Source of the DNA: an uncultured Aeromonadales bacterium
Lineage (GTDB): Bacteria > Pseudomonadota > Gammaproteobacteria > Enterobacterales > Succinivibrionaceae
Assembly: GCA_902776275.1 (NCBI GenBank)
Contig: CACYPI010000019.1
Location: 1 to 33,753, forward strand
Reading direction: 5' to 3'
DNA length: 33,753 bases
Numbering within the stretch: the stretch's first letter is position 1; every line of letters starts with the position of its first letter. The notes beneath the pieces were generated by a model, which worked only from the letters and a program-made list of their open reading frames with translations, was not told the origin of the DNA and searched no databases. Positions 22,686 through 31,509 of this stretch are shown here, in pieces. A program made the position numbers and the translations under genes.

Positions 22686-24167
22686 TCAGCCGGCGAAGCT
22701 GTCGGTGATCTTCGCAACCTTCTGGCGCATCTTCTCCAGAAGTTCCATCTTCATGCGGTAGTAGTCCGGGGTCATGTCGAGGAAGTGCACGTGCGGGTTC
22801 TCAAAGCGCTGCTCCTCGTCCCAGATCTCGTTGCTGAGCTGCTCGATGACAAACTGCCGGATCTCCTTGAGCGGCTTCTGCTCACGCACCTGCTTGCCGT
22901 CCTTGACGTAGAGGTGCTGGAGCGGCCTGGCCTCGAAGCCGGGGGCGAAGGCGCGGTCGCGCCAGGGGTTGACCGGATCGATGTAGTGGAAGTTGTGCGT
23001 GAGGTCGACAGTCTCGGTGTCGTGGGAGATGAGGTCGGCCACGGCCTTGTGATCCTGGTTGTAGATGCGCCAGACCTGCTTGAGCCCAGGGTTGGTGATC
23101 TTCTCGGCGCTCTCTGAGATCTTGATGCGCGGCTGCATCACGCCGCCCTCCTCGATGGCCGCCATCTTGTAGACGCCGCCTAGGATGGGCTCTGACTGAG
23201 CGGTGATGAGCCTCTCGCCTATGCCGAAGCTGTTGACCTCGGCCCCCTGGGTGAGCAAGGAGTTGACGGTGAACTCGTCGAGGCTGTTGGTCAGCACGAT
23301 GCCGCAGTCCTTGAGGCCCGCCTTGTCAAGCTCGTGGCGCATCTTCTTTGAAAGGTACGCAAGGTCGCCCGAGTCGATGCGCACGGCCTTCAGGCGCTTG
23401 CCATTGGGCTCAAGGTACTCGTGGGCGAGCCTGATGGCGTTGGGCAGGCCAGAGCGCATCACGTCGTAGGTGTCGATGAGCAGCACGGTGTTGTCGGGGT
23501 ATTCCTCGGCATAGGCCTTGAAGGCGTCGTACTCGCTGTCAAAGGACATGATCCAGCTGTGGGCCATGGTGCCTGAGACCGGGATCCCGAAGAGCTCGCC
23601 GGCCTCGACGGTCGAGGTGGCGACCAGGCCGCCGATATAGGCGGCGCGGGCGCCGTAGACCGCGGCGTCGAGGTTGTGGGCGCGGCGGGCGCCGAAATCG
23701 GCGATCGGGCGGCCCTGGGCTGCGCGCACCATGCGGCGGGCCTTGGTCGCGATGAGCGACTGGTGGTTGATGATCGCAAGCACCGCGGTCTCGAGGAACA
23801 TGCACTCGGCAAGCGAGCCTATCACGGTGATCACCGGCTCGCGGGGGTACATGATGGTGCCCTCGTCGAAGGCCCTGACCTCGCCGCGGAAGCGGAAGTC
23901 GCGCAGGAACTCGAGGAACTCCGGCTTGAAGGTGTGCAGCGACTTGAGGTAGTCGATGTCCCTGCCGGTGAAGCGCAGGTTCAAGATCCACTCGAGCGCC
24001 TGGCCCAGCCCCGCGAAGATCGAGAATCCGCCGTGATCGGGGTTGTGGCGGTAGAAGACATCGAAAACGGCCTTGGTCGAGGCCTTGCCGCTTGAGAAGA
24101 AGCCGTTTGACATGGTGAGCTCGTAGAAGTCGATCATCATGCCGTCGTTGTGCTGAGAAAATTCCAT
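22686..24167 (-). CDS. pncB: nicotinate phosphoribosyltransferase
   Basis: A 493-residue NAPRTase that converts nicotinate and PRPP, with ATP hydrolysis, to nicotinate mononucleotide in the NAD salvage (Preiss-Handler) path. Length and sequence fit the longer 'type 2' family: DGMMIDFYELTMSNGFF at the start, DFGARRAHNLDAAVYGARAA, the active-site-region SGTMAHSWIMSF, LLIDTYDVMRSGLPNA, and VRIDSGDLAYLSKKMR (PRPP site). Met 24167 begins the homologous N-terminus and has GGAA upstream; the frame extends further but only through the promoter. The protein is cytosolic and complete. Confidence 0.92.
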   Translation of the reverse strand: MEFSQHNDGMMIDFYELTMSNGFFSSGKASTKAVFDVFYRHNPDHGGFSIFAGLGQALEWILNLRFTGRDIDYLKSLHTFKPEFLEFLRDFRFRGEVRAFDEGTIMYPREPVITVIGSLAECMFLETAVLAIINHQSLIATKARRMVRAAQGRPIADFGARRAHNLDAAVYGARAAYIGGLVATSTVEAGELFGIPVSGTMAHSWIMSFDSEYDAFKAYAEEYPDNTVLLIDTYDVMRSGLPNAIRLAHEYLEPNGKRLKAVRIDSGDLAYLSKKMRHELDKAGLKDCGIVLTNSLDEFTVNSLLTQGAEVNSFGIGERLITAQSEPILGGVYKMAAIEEGGVMQPRIKISESAEKITNPGLKQVWRIYNQDHKAVADLISHDTETVDLTHNFHYIDPVNPWRDRAFAPGFEARPLQHLYVKDGKQVREQKPLKEIRQFVIEQLSNEIWDEEQRFENPHVHFLDMTPDYYRMKMELLEKMRQKVAKITDSFAG

Positions 24168-24210
24168 TTGGGTTCCATCAATTCCGGCCTGACGCGGCCG
24201 CAGTGGGGAG

Positions 24211-24216
24211 ATTATA
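24211..24216 (-). promoter_or_regulatory. pncB promoter -10 (TATAAT)
   Basis: A perfect TATAAT on the minus strand, 44 bases before the pncB ATG. The -35 region is not consensus. The remainder of the divergent gap up to 24463 shows no further gene; the plus-strand promoter for the LRAT gene should lie there but none stands out. Confidence 0.5.
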
Positions 24217-24463
24217 CCGCCCGCGGCGCCTGGAGGTGCGGCGCGGCAGGCGGCATTCTCTTGCGGATTTTGACCAAGGAACCTATCAGTGCCCATCGAA
24301 AATGAATGCAGGATACTGGACTCCAGGCCGTACCGCGTTCCGGCCCCAGATGAGGAATTTGCGCAACTGCCTACCCTTTTTGCCGATCATGCCATCATCG
24401 CAGGCTGTAAGATGCGCGGAGGAAGGCCCTGCGCCCAGGGCCTATTCAGGCATGGAGGCAACT

Positions 24464-25159
24464 ATGCGCCTGTACCTTGGAGACCATCTCATAACCGGCA
24501 GGCTTGGCTACTCCCACCACGGGATCTACGCAGGCTCCGGCATGGTCATCGCCAAGACCCGCAACGGGGTCGGCGAGTTCACGCTCGATGAGTTCTCGCA
24601 CGGACAGGGGATCGACGTCATCGAGCACGCAGACCGCGCCTTCAGCCGCGCCCAGACCGTGGAGCGCGCCAAAAGCCGCATAGGCGAAAAGGGCTACAGC
24701 CTGCTCTCGTCAAACTGCGAGGACTTCGCCAACTGGTGCATCTCAGGCAAGTCCGACTCCAGCCAGGTGCGGCTTGCCGCGGCAGCGGCCGCCGGATTCG
24801 TCGCCGCTGCGGGGGCCGCCGGGCTCGTGCTTGCCAAAAGCTCCACCGCCCGCAACGCCGCCGTCGCCCTGGTCGGCGGCGGAGGGGCTGCGGTCGCCGT
24901 GCGCGCGGCGAACCTCGTCATGAAGGCCGCCGACGCGGCCAAGACGGCGCGCAGCATGCGCGAGGTGAGCCGCAAGGCCGGAGGAAGGCTTGAAACTGCG
25001 GTGGCCTGCGCCGCCGTGGCGGCGGGTGCTGACGACGACACCGCAGTAAAGATTGCACAAAAAGCCGGGACTGCGGCCGACATGGCGGCGATCCGCGCCC
25101 GCAGGATCGCCCGCGGCGCAGCAAGCGCCGTGCAGAAGGTTCGCTCGCTAATGCCTTGA
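24464..25159 (+). CDS. LRAT-domain (NlpC/P60-like thiol acyltransferase fold) protein
   Basis: A 231-residue protein. The first 100 residues form an LRAT/HRASLS-type papain-like domain: YSHHGIYAGSGMVI carries the catalytic His, and NCEDFANWCISGKSDSSQV carries the catalytic Cys (Cys85). The usual NCEH reads NCED. LRAT-like bacterial proteins are transacylases or thiol hydrolases, mostly uncharacterised. The following part is extremely Ala-rich with two hydrophobic stretches (about 103-122 and 128-146) that could be membrane helices, then a basic helical tail (AIRARRIARGAASAVQKVRS). GGAGG five bases upstream fixes Met 24464. The gene is alone, between pncB and the RpiR gene. Confidence 0.78.
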   Translation: MRLYLGDHLITGRLGYSHHGIYAGSGMVIAKTRNGVGEFTLDEFSHGQGIDVIEHADRAFSRAQTVERAKSRIGEKGYSLLSSNCEDFANWCISGKSDSSQVRLAAAAAAGFVAAAGAAGLVLAKSSTARNAAVALVGGGGAAVAVRAANLVMKAADAAKTARSMREVSRKAGGRLETAVACAAVAAGADDDTAVKIAQKAGTAADMAAIRARRIARGAASAVQKVRSLMP

Positions 25160-25310
25160 CGCGACACGGAATGGCAAGCGTGATCGAACCCGCAAAGCAT
25201 TTGAAATATGTGATAGGGAGCCGCTTATTCTTTTTGAAAATTTGTTACATTTCGCCTGTTGAATGGCGCGTTCCGCAGCTTTTGAAGCGGACATCCTCGC
25301 AAGGCGTTAA

Positions 25311-26165
25311 ATGAGCATACTAAAAAAACTAAACGATCCCAGGATCAAGCTATCAAAATCCGACCGCAGGCTGATCGAGTACTTCCTCAAATACGGCACC
25401 CAGGCCTGCTCGTCGTCCATCTCGGAAATCTCCGAGGCCTGCGAGGTGTCGCATGCCACCGTAACCAGGTTCGCCCGCAAGTTCGGCTTCGAAACGCTCA
25501 AGGACTTCAAGATAGCGCTTGCCCAGGATCTGGGCGCACACGACAGCGCCAACACCCTGCTCACCCCTTCCATAGACCTCAAGGACTCCTGCGAGATCAC
25601 CGCGCAGAAGCTGCTCCAGCTCAACGTGACCATGCTCACCCAGAGCTCCCGCGAGCTCGACTTCCAGGCGGTGCGCACGCTGGTGCGCGCGATCATCGGG
25701 GCAAGGCGCGTGTTCTTCTTCGGAATAGGCGCCTCGGGTTTCATCTCGCGCGACGCCTCCCGCAAGTTCACGCGCCTTGGGATCAACGCCATGTGCGCCA
25801 CCGACAGCCACGACATGATGATGCACGCCTCGCTGTGCAGCCGCGAGGATCTGTGCCTCTTCATATCGACGTCAGGCAAGACCTTCGAGATCATCAGGGC
25901 GGCCGAGCTTGCCAAGAAGAACGGCGCCAAGCTCGGCGCCATCACCTCGGACTCCTACTCGCCGCTTGGGAAGCTCTGCGATCTCGACGTCATGCACTCG
26001 GTGCGCGAGTCGGACCTCACCTCGGGCTATGCCGACTCGAGGCTCTCGGTGTTCTTCATCATCGACCTCATCTTCATCGAGGTCATCAAGGTCATGGGCG
26101 AGGCCGCGCTCAAGAACCGCCAGGCCACCGCCGACGCCATCGCCTCCCTCACCCCCGAGGATTGA
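25311..26165 (+). CDS. MurR/RpiR family transcriptional regulator
   Basis: A 284-residue DNA-binding regulator. Residues 1-77 form an RpiR-type HTH (SISEISEACEVSHATVTRFA, RKFGFETLKDFKIAL). Residues about 125-260 form a SIS sugar-phosphate-binding domain (RRVFFFGIGASGFISRDASRKF, LFISTSGKTFEIIRAAELAK). Such proteins control sugar or amino-sugar catabolism in response to phosphosugars. No catabolic operon is adjacent, so the targets are unknown. The 150-base upstream gap is A/T-rich for this genome (TTTTTGAAAATTTG at about 25231) and probably carries its promoter. Confidence 0.88.
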   Translation: MSILKKLNDPRIKLSKSDRRLIEYFLKYGTQACSSSISEISEACEVSHATVTRFARKFGFETLKDFKIALAQDLGAHDSANTLLTPSIDLKDSCEITAQKLLQLNVTMLTQSSRELDFQAVRTLVRAIIGARRVFFFGIGASGFISRDASRKFTRLGINAMCATDSHDMMMHASLCSREDLCLFISTSGKTFEIIRAAELAKKNGAKLGAITSDSYSPLGKLCDLDVMHSVRESDLTSGYADSRLSVFFIIDLIFIEVIKVMGEAALKNRQATADAIASLTPED

Positions 26166-26254
26166 GGCTGCCGCTCCTACGCGTCGGATTTTCAAGGAGC
26201 CGCGTTTTTCCCAATTAGGCTATGATGGTCTCCGCTTTGACAAGGAGGCCTTAC

Positions 26255-26833
26255 GTGTCACGACCAACCTGCCGCAGCATGCGGCCATCTGAAAGCCGCG
26301 CCCATGCGCATTCCCGCAAGATCCGCATCCTCGCCGCCTGCGCCGCGATCGGCGCGGTGATTTCGCTTGCCGAAGGGGCGCTGCTCGCCATGGGGATCTG
26401 GGTGAACCTCAGCTCCTCGGTGCCCCCCGGGATCTACCGCGAGGATGAAGGGAGCATCGCAAGGGGCGACTGCGTGCTCAGCTGCATCCCTGGCAGCGCC
26501 GCCTACATCGCCTTGGAGCGCGGCTATGTGGGCTGGGGCGGCTGCCCCTTCCACACCGCCCCGGTGGGCAAGCTCGCAGCCGGGATCCCAGGCGATCAGG
26601 CGAGGATCAGCCAAAGCGGGATCGAGATAAACGGCCAGGCCCTTCCAAAAAGCGTCCCGCTTGGGGCGGATGCGCAGGGCCGGGAGCTTGCCCCCTACAG
26701 CCTCGATCGCACGCTCAAGGATGGGGAGTACCTGCTGGCAGGCACGAGCGCGCAGAGCTACGACAGCCGCTATTTCGGCCCTGCCGGAAAGGATGAGATA
26801 AAAGGCAGGATCAAGCCCATCTACCTGTTTTAG
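26255..26833 (+). CDS. S26-family signal peptidase, TraF-like
   Basis: A 192-residue membrane-anchored serine protease of the conjugative TraF/LepB family. After a basic N-terminus, one helix (about residues 25-48) leads to NLSSSVPPGIYR, where a Ser preceding PPG-x-Y is the nucleophile. PVGKLAAGIPGD carries the general-base Lys, and the C-terminal DSRYFGPAGKDEIKGRI matches the family box with YFGP. TraF proteins mature pilin or processed substrates of conjugation. Here no other transfer gene is nearby, so it is an orphan. GTG 26255 is preferred because AAGGAGG lies seven bases upstream; an ATG at 26222 lacks a site. Confidence 0.8.
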   Translation: MSRPTCRSMRPSESRAHAHSRKIRILAACAAIGAVISLAEGALLAMGIWVNLSSSVPPGIYREDEGSIARGDCVLSCIPGSAAYIALERGYVGWGGCPFHTAPVGKLAAGIPGDQARISQSGIEINGQALPKSVPLGADAQGRELAPYSLDRTLKDGEYLLAGTSAQSYDSRYFGPAGKDEIKGRIKPIYLF

Positions 26834-26847
26834 GAGGCAATCACTGA

Positions 26848-26873
26848 AAAGCCCGGCCAATTGGCCGGGCTTT
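26848..26873. terminator. bidirectional terminator between S26 peptidase and fabF
   Basis: A perfect 26-base palindrome (AAAGCCCGGCCAA / TTGGCCGGGCTTT) lies between convergent genes. The flanking A and T runs serve both directions. Confidence 0.85.
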
Positions 26874-26890
26874 CGCGCTTGCGCCTTTCG

Positions 26891-28138
26891 TCAGTCGACG
26901 CGCTTGAAGAGCAGCGAGCCGTTGGTGCCGCCGAAGCCGAAGTTGTTCGACAGCGCGTACTCGATGTCGTGCTTCTGCGCCTCGTTCGGGACGAGGTTGA
27001 AGTCGCCGACCTCTTCCTCTGGATGCTCGAGGTTGATGGTCGGAGGGCAGATCTGATCGCGGATCGAGAGCACGGTGATCACGGCCTCGATGGCGCCTGC
27101 GGCGCCCAGCAGGTGGCCGGTCATCGACTTGGTCGAGCTCATGCAGGTGTTCTTCGGGGCGTCCCCGAAGATCGACTTGACGGCGCGCAGCTCCGAGAGG
27201 TCGCCGACGTGGGTCGAGGTGCCGTGGGCGTTGATGTAGTTGACCTGCTCGGGCTTGACGCCAGCGTCATTGAGGGCGTGCACTATCGACCTAGCCGCGC
27301 CTTCGCCGTCCTCGGGGGTGGCGGTCATGTGGAAGGCGTCGCCGCTCATGCCGAAGCCGACGAGCTCGGCGTAGATCTTCGCGCCGCGCTCCTTGGCGTG
27401 CTCGTACTCCTCAAGCACCAGGACGCCGGCGCCGTCGCCTAAGACGAAGCCGTCGCGGTCGACATCCCAGGGGCGGGAGGCCTTCTCAGGATCATCGTTG
27501 CGGTGCGACAGGGCACGCATGGCGCTGAAGCCGCCGATGCCCATCGGGGTCGAGGCCTTCTCGGAGCCGCCGCAGACCATCACGTCGGCGTCGCCGTAGG
27601 AGATCAGGCGGGCCGAGAGGCCGATGGCGTGGGTGCCGGTGGCGCATGCGGTGACGGTCGAGAGGTTGGGACCACGCAGGCCCTTGAGGATGGACAGCTG
27701 GCCCGAGACCATGTTGATGATGGTCGAAGGCACGAAGAACGGGCTGATGCCGTGCGGGCCACGCGCGGCCAGGCCGTTGATGTTCTTCTCGATGAGGGTG
27801 AGTCCGCCGATGCCCGAGCCGATCATCGTGCCGATGCGGCAGCGGTTCTCGTCGGTGATCTGGATCCCGGAGTCGTCGAGGGCCATGATGCCCGCGGCAA
27901 TGCCGTACTGGATGAACAGATCCATCTTGCGCTGATCCTTGGTGGAGATCCCCCACTTCTCAGCGTCGAAGCCCTTTACAGTGCCGGCGATCTTGACGGA
28001 GAAGTCGGTCACGTCGAAATGAGTGATCGGGCTGATGCCGCTCTTGCCAGCCAGAAGGTTCTTCCAGGATTCCTCAGCCGTATTGCCAACCGGGCTGAGC
28101 ATGCCCAGGCCGGTAACTACTACCCTGCGTTTTGCCAC
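26891..28138 (-). CDS. fabF: beta-ketoacyl-ACP synthase II (FabF)
   Basis: A 415-residue KAS II condensing enzyme, elongating acyl-ACP with malonyl-ACP in type II fatty-acid synthesis. The Cys-His-His triad is visible: TACATGTH (Cys), [11 protein letters not shown] (His) and [11 protein letters not shown] (His); the C-terminal NNFGFGGTN loop is intact. GTG 28138 is the best start: it gives the canonical [10 protein letters not shown]-terminus and has GGAG nine bases upstream. A TTG at 28153 would add five residues. It is the last gene of the fab cluster, separated from acpP by a hairpin terminator and a leader with a second hairpin. Confidence 0.95.
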   Translation of the reverse strand: MAKRRVVVTGLGMLSPVGNTAEESWKNLLAGKSGISPITHFDVTDFSVKIAGTVKGFDAEKWGISTKDQRKMDLFIQYGIAAGIMALDDSGIQITDENRCRIGTMIGSGIGGLTLIEKNINGLAARGPHGISPFFVPSTIINMVSGQLSILKGLRGPNLSTVTACATGTHAIGLSARLISYGDADVMVCGGSEKASTPMGIGGFSAMRALSHRNDDPEKASRPWDVDRDGFVLGDGAGVLVLEEYEHAKERGAKIYAELVGFGMSGDAFHMTATPEDGEGAARSIVHALNDAGVKPEQVNYINAHGTSTHVGDLSELRAVKSIFGDAPKNTCMSSTKSMTGHLLGAAGAIEAVITVLSIRDQICPPTINLEHPEEEVGDFNLVPNEAQKHDIEYALSNNFGFGGTNGSLLFKRVD

Positions 28139-28177
28139 CGTCGGTGTCTCCAAAATCTAAAGTCCTGATACAAAGAC

Positions 28178-28200
28178 GGAGAAGTTTCAAACGCTTCTCC
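28178..28200 (-). promoter_or_regulatory. hairpin in the fabF leader
   Basis: GGAGAAG and CTTCTCC pair around a nine-base loop between the acpP terminator and the fabF start. The GGAG-type arm resembles a ribosome site, so a regulatory role is possible but untested. Confidence 0.35.
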
Positions 28201-28224
28201 ATCCTTGAAAAAACAAGCGCATTC

Positions 28225-28250
28225 AAAAGGCGGGCTCTTGCCCGCCTTTT
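28225..28250 (-). terminator. acpP terminator / attenuator
   Basis: A perfect 11-bp stem (AAAAGGCGGGC / GCCCGCCTTTT) around four bases lies 10 bases after the acpP stop on the minus strand. Partial termination here would raise acpP mRNA over fabF mRNA, as expected for an abundant protein (inference). Confidence 0.85.
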
Positions 28251-28259
28251 GCAGAACGG

Positions 28260-28508
28260 TTACTTGTTGTCGTTCTGGTGCTTCTCGATGTAGTCGATCG
28301 CGGCCTGAACGGTGTTGATCTTCTCGGCATCCTCATCAGGGATTTCGGTCTTGAACTCTTCCTCGAGAGCCATCACGAGCTCGACGGTATCCAGGGAGTC
28401 CGCGCCGAGGTCGTCAACGAAGGATGCGGCGGGAACCACGTCTTCGGGCTTCACCGACAGCTGGTCTACGATAATCTTTTTAACACGTTCTTCAATACTG
28501 TTGCTCAT
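28260..28508 (-). CDS. acpP: acyl carrier protein
   Basis: An 82-residue acidic four-helix carrier of fatty-acyl chains. [18 protein letters not shown] contains the Ser that receives 4'-phosphopantetheine. The sequence is very close to enteric AcpP ([10 protein letters not shown] start, [13 protein letters not shown] end) with a slightly longer tail. A ribosome site, AAGGAAAC, precedes the ATG. It has its own promoter signal at 28609-28614 and a terminator immediately after it, so it can be expressed apart from the rest of the cluster. Confidence 0.98.
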   Translation of the reverse strand: MSNSIEERVKKIIVDQLSVKPEDVVPAASFVDDLGADSLDTVELVMALEEEFKTEIPDEDAEKINTVQAAIDYIEKHQNDNK

Positions 28509-28608
28509 TTGTTTCCTTGATCAGTCCTGCCTTTAATCGCAGTTTCTGTCCTCAGTTTGCTTTCCGAATACCCCAGACCCGATGCCCAGGACCCGAAAAC
28601 TTGAAAGG

Positions 28609-28614
28609 ATTATA
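28609..28614 (-). promoter_or_regulatory. acpP promoter -10 (TATAAT)
   Basis: A consensus TATAAT within TATATAATCC on the minus strand, about 100 bases before the acpP ATG. No clear -35 is seen; its place is taken by one arm of the inverted repeat at 28621-28670. Confidence 0.55.
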
Positions 28615-28620
28615 TATGGT

Positions 28621-28670
28621 TTGGGCTGTGTTTGGTAGGGTTTCGATCCCAAAAAACAGTCACAGCCCAA
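28621..28670. repeat. 10-bp inverted repeat between fabG and acpP
   Basis: TTGGGCTGTG and CACAGCCCAA are perfect inverted arms 30 bases apart; the spacer on the minus strand starts ACTGTTTTTTGG. It lies between the fabG stop and the acpP -10. It could be a protein-binding site pair over the -35 zone or an RNA stem at the end of the fabG message. Confidence 0.45.
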
Positions 28671-28679
28671 TGTGTTGAA

Positions 28680-29426
28680 TCAGCCGCAATACAGTCCGCC
28701 GTTGACATCTATGACCGTGCCGGTGATGTAGGAGGCGAGGTCGGATGCCAGGAAGACCACGGCGCCGGCGATGTCAGAAGCCGTCGCGGCGCGCTTGAGC
28801 GGGATGGTGTCCGTCCAGGCCTTGAGCTGCTCGGGCTTGAGCGCCGCAGTCATGTCGGTTGCAACGAACCCCGGGGCCACGCAGTTGACGGTGATGCCGC
28901 GGGCGGCCGCTTCCTTTGCAAGCGCCTTGGAGAAGCCGATGAGGCCTGCCTTGGCCGCTGCGTAGTTTGCCTGGCCGGCGTTGCCGGTCTCGCCGACTAT
29001 GGAGGCGATGCTGATGATGCGCCCGCTGCGGCGGCGCATCATCTTTGAGATCGCAAGCTGGGTCAGGCGGGCGTGGGCTGAGAGATCGCACTGGAGGACG
29101 TCGTTCCAGTCGCCGTCCTTCATGCGCATGAAGAGCCCGTCGCGGGTGATGCCGGCGTTGTTGACCAGCACGTCGGGCGCGCCGCCGAAGAACTCCTCGG
29201 CCTGCTTGTACATCTCCTCGATGGTGGCAGGCTCGAGGGCGTTCATCACCAGGCCCTTGCCGTTCTGCCCCAGGGCCTCTGAGATCTTCTGCGCGCCGGA
29301 CTCTGAGGTCGCGGTGCCGCAGACCTTGGCGCCAAGCTCGATGAAGGACTTGGCGATCGCATCGCCGATGCCGCGGGAGGCGCCAGTGACCAGCACGGTC
29401 TTGCCGGTGAAGTCGAGATTGAACAT
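28680..29426 (-). CDS. fabG: 3-oxoacyl-ACP reductase FabG
   Basis: A 248-residue NADPH-dependent SDR that reduces beta-ketoacyl-ACP. TGASRGIG binds the cofactor (14-21), NNAG is near residue 89, and the catalytic set is Ser in SIASIVGETGN and Tyr/Lys in YAAAK. NCVAPGFVATDMT and the YITG-x-VIDVNGG end are characteristic of FabG. It lies 18 bases after fabD, with AAGGAG upstream of the ATG. The protein is cytosolic and complete. Confidence 0.96.
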   Translation of the reverse strand: MFNLDFTGKTVLVTGASRGIGDAIAKSFIELGAKVCGTATSESGAQKISEALGQNGKGLVMNALEPATIEEMYKQAEEFFGGAPDVLVNNAGITRDGLFMRMKDGDWNDVLQCDLSAHARLTQLAISKMMRRRSGRIISIASIVGETGNAGQANYAAAKAGLIGFSKALAKEAAARGITVNCVAPGFVATDMTAALKPEQLKAWTDTIPLKRAATASDIAGAVVFLASDLASYITGTVIDVNGGLYCG

Positions 29427-29444
29427 CCTTATATGCTCCTTGTG

Positions 29445-30383
29445 TCAGTCGTTGAGGGCCGCGATGGCCTTCTCAAGCGAAGCCTTGTCGCAGACGTTGC
29501 ATGCGGCAAGGGCCTTGTCTATACGGCGCAGCATGCCAGAGAGCACGCGGTTGGGGCCAAGCTCGCAGAGGGTGGCGATGCCTTCCTGGGCGATGGCCTT
29601 GACGGTCTGGGACCAGCGCACCGGGCCGGTGAGCTGCGCAACCAGCGCCTCCTTGATGGCTGCTGCTGAAGTCTCGGGGGCGGCGGTGAAGTTGGCGTAG
29701 ACCGGGAAGGCGGCGTCCTTGACCGCGATGGCGTCCAGGGCTGCCTTGAGCTTGTCGGCCGCACTCTGCATCAGCGGGCAGTGCGAAGGGGCGGAGACTG
29801 CCAGAGGGACCACGCGCTTGGCGCCGTTTGCAGCGAAATACTCCGAGGCGGCATCGACGCCGTCCTTGGCACCTGAGATCACGACCTGGCCCGGGGTGTT
29901 GAAGTTGGCGGCCCAGACCTTGAGCCCCTTCTCCCTGACGGACGCGCAGCCCTTCTCGACGTCCTCGTCGGCAACGCCCAGCACCGCGGCCATGGCGCCC
30001 TGCCCTGCGGGAACCGCTTCCTGCATGGCCTGGCCGCGCAGGCGGACGAGCTTCACTGCGTCAGCAAAGGCGATGGAGCCTGCGCACACCAGCGCGCTGT
30101 ACTCGCCAAGCGAGTGTCCTGCGGCCACCGCGGGGGCGGCGCCGGTGCGCTCTGAGAGGAGGCGGAAGGCGGCAACTGAGGCCGTGAGGATCGCCGGCTG
30201 GGTCACCTCGGTGCGGTTGAGCTCATCGGCAGGGCCGTTGAGCGTCAAGGCCTTGAGATCGTAGCCTAGCGCATCGGATGCCTCGGCATAGGTCGATGCC
30301 ACAACGCCCTCATCCATGAGGTCTGCGAACATGCCAACGGACTGCGAGCCCTGGCCTGGGAAGACTGCTGCGAATTTTTTCAT
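29445..30383 (-). CDS. fabD: malonyl-CoA:ACP transacylase FabD
   Basis: A 312-residue enzyme loading malonyl groups on ACP. FPGQGSQSVGM forms the oxyanion region, AGHSLGEYSAL carries the nucleophilic Ser, and SAPSHCPLM the catalytic His. Family length is normal. The ribosome site is separated from ATG by a looped-out hairpin, described as its own entry. It lies between fabH and fabG in the canonical order. Confidence 0.96.
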   Translation of the reverse strand: MKKFAAVFPGQGSQSVGMFADLMDEGVVASTYAEASDALGYDLKALTLNGPADELNRTEVTQPAILTASVAAFRLLSERTGAAPAVAAGHSLGEYSALVCAGSIAFADAVKLVRLRGQAMQEAVPAGQGAMAAVLGVADEDVEKGCASVREKGLKVWAANFNTPGQVVISGAKDGVDAASEYFAANGAKRVVPLAVSAPSHCPLMQSAADKLKAALDAIAVKDAAFPVYANFTAAPETSAAAIKEALVAQLTGPVRWSQTVKAIAQEGIATLCELGPNRVLSGMLRRIDKALAACNVCDKASLEKAIAALND

Positions 30384-30414
30384 TGAAAACCGCGGCCTGT
30401 TAGGCCGCCTCCTT
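30381..30414 (-). promoter_or_regulatory. fabD ribosome site separated from ATG by a hairpin
   Basis: On the minus strand AAGGAG (30414-30409) is followed by GCGGCC-TAACA-GGCCGC (30408-30392), a perfect 6-bp stem, and then GGTTTTCA before ATG. Linear spacing is 25 bases, too far for normal initiation; with the stem folded it is 8 bases. No other ribosome site is nearer. Confidence 0.6.
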
Positions 30415-30446
30415 GTTGTTTCCTGCTTGAACTTGAAATCGGAAAG

Positions 30447-30465
30447 CCCGCGGAATCTCCGCGGG
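30447..30465 (-). terminator. possible hairpin after fabH
   Basis: CCCGCGGA / TCCGCGGG stem with a three-base loop 11 bases after the fabH stop, followed on the minus strand by CTTTCC rather than a T run. It may stabilise or partly attenuate the message. Confidence 0.4.
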
Positions 30466-30476
30466 TGTGCGAAGCG

Positions 30477-31433
30477 TCAGTACTTGACGAGGGCCGAGCC
30501 CCACGCGAAGCCGCCGCCGAACGACTCGAGGAGCAGCAGATCGCCGCGCTTGATGCGGCCGGACCTGATCCCCTCGTCCAGCGCCAGCGGCACCGAGGCC
30601 GACGAGGTGTTGCCCTGGCGGTCGAGGGTCACTATGACCTGCGACATGTCCATCTGGAGCCTGCGCGCGGTGGCCGCGATGATGCGCAAGTTGGCCTGGT
30701 GCGGCACGAGGAAGTCGAGGTCGGATGCCGAAACTCCCGCAACCTCGAGCGTCTGAGTCACCAGGCGCGAGAGCACGACCACCGCGTGGCGAAACACGTC
30801 GTTGCCCTTCATGTAGAGGTACGAGTCTGCCGCGTCATCCCCGCCCCTGGTGGGGAAGGGGAGCCTGAGCAGCGGCGCGAAAGAGGGATCCGAGGAGAGC
30901 TTGACGGCAAGCGTGCCGGGCTCCTCGGACCTGCCGAGCACGACGGCGCCTGCGCCGTCGCCAAAGAGGATTATGGTGGTGCGGTCCTTGGGATCGCAGG
31001 CCTCGGCCAGCAGATCGGAGCCCACGACCAGCACGTTGTCGCACATCGAGGAGAGGATCATCGAGTGGGCCATGGCGTAGGCGTAGCTGAAGCCTGCGCA
31101 GGCGGCGGCGACGTCGAACGCCGGCACTTCCTTGATCCCAAGCAGCCCTGCTATCTCGCAGGCGGCCGACGGAAAGGCGTTGCGCGAGGAGGTGGTGGCG
31201 CAGATCACGGCGCCCACCTGCGATGGCTCGAGGCCCGCCGACTCCAGGGCCTGCCTGGCCGCCTTGGCGCCCATCGATGCCGCGGTGTCGCCAGGGCCTG
31301 CGATCCTGCGCTCGCGGATCCCGGTGCGCTCGACAATCCATTCGTCAGAGGTCTCAACCATCTTCTCGAGATCGGCGTTGGTGCGGACTTTTTCGGGAAG
31401 ATAGCCGCCAGTTCCTAGAATTCTGGTATGCAA
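30477..31433 (-). CDS. fabH: beta-ketoacyl-ACP synthase III (FabH)
   Basis: A 318-residue enzyme that starts fatty-acid synthesis by condensing acetyl-CoA with malonyl-ACP. The triad is AACAGFSYA (Cys), VPHQANLRI (His) and GNTSSASVP (Asn); the N-terminus [17 protein letters not shown] and the end [14 protein letters not shown] are typical. The start is TTG 31433: it aligns exactly with the E. coli Met, there is an in-frame TAA four codons upstream, and no ATG or GTG is available. The ribosome site (ACGGGTG) is weak. A possible own promoter is at 31510. Confidence 0.94.
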   Translation of the reverse strand: MHTRILGTGGYLPEKVRTNADLEKMVETSDEWIVERTGIRERRIAGPGDTAASMGAKAARQALESAGLEPSQVGAVICATTSSRNAFPSAACEIAGLLGIKEVPAFDVAAACAGFSYAYAMAHSMILSSMCDNVLVVGSDLLAEACDPKDRTTIILFGDGAGAVVLGRSEEPGTLAVKLSSDPSFAPLLRLPFPTRGGDDAADSYLYMKGNDVFRHAVVVLSRLVTQTLEVAGVSASDLDFLVPHQANLRIIAATARRLQMDMSQVIVTLDRQGNTSSASVPLALDEGIRSGRIKRGDLLLLESFGGGFAWGSALVKY

Positions 31434-31509
31434 GTAAACACCCGTTTAGCTGAAGTTTGAGTCAATCCGTGGCATTCGCCCATGGGCCGGCGCGCCGAGG
31501 CATGCGCCC

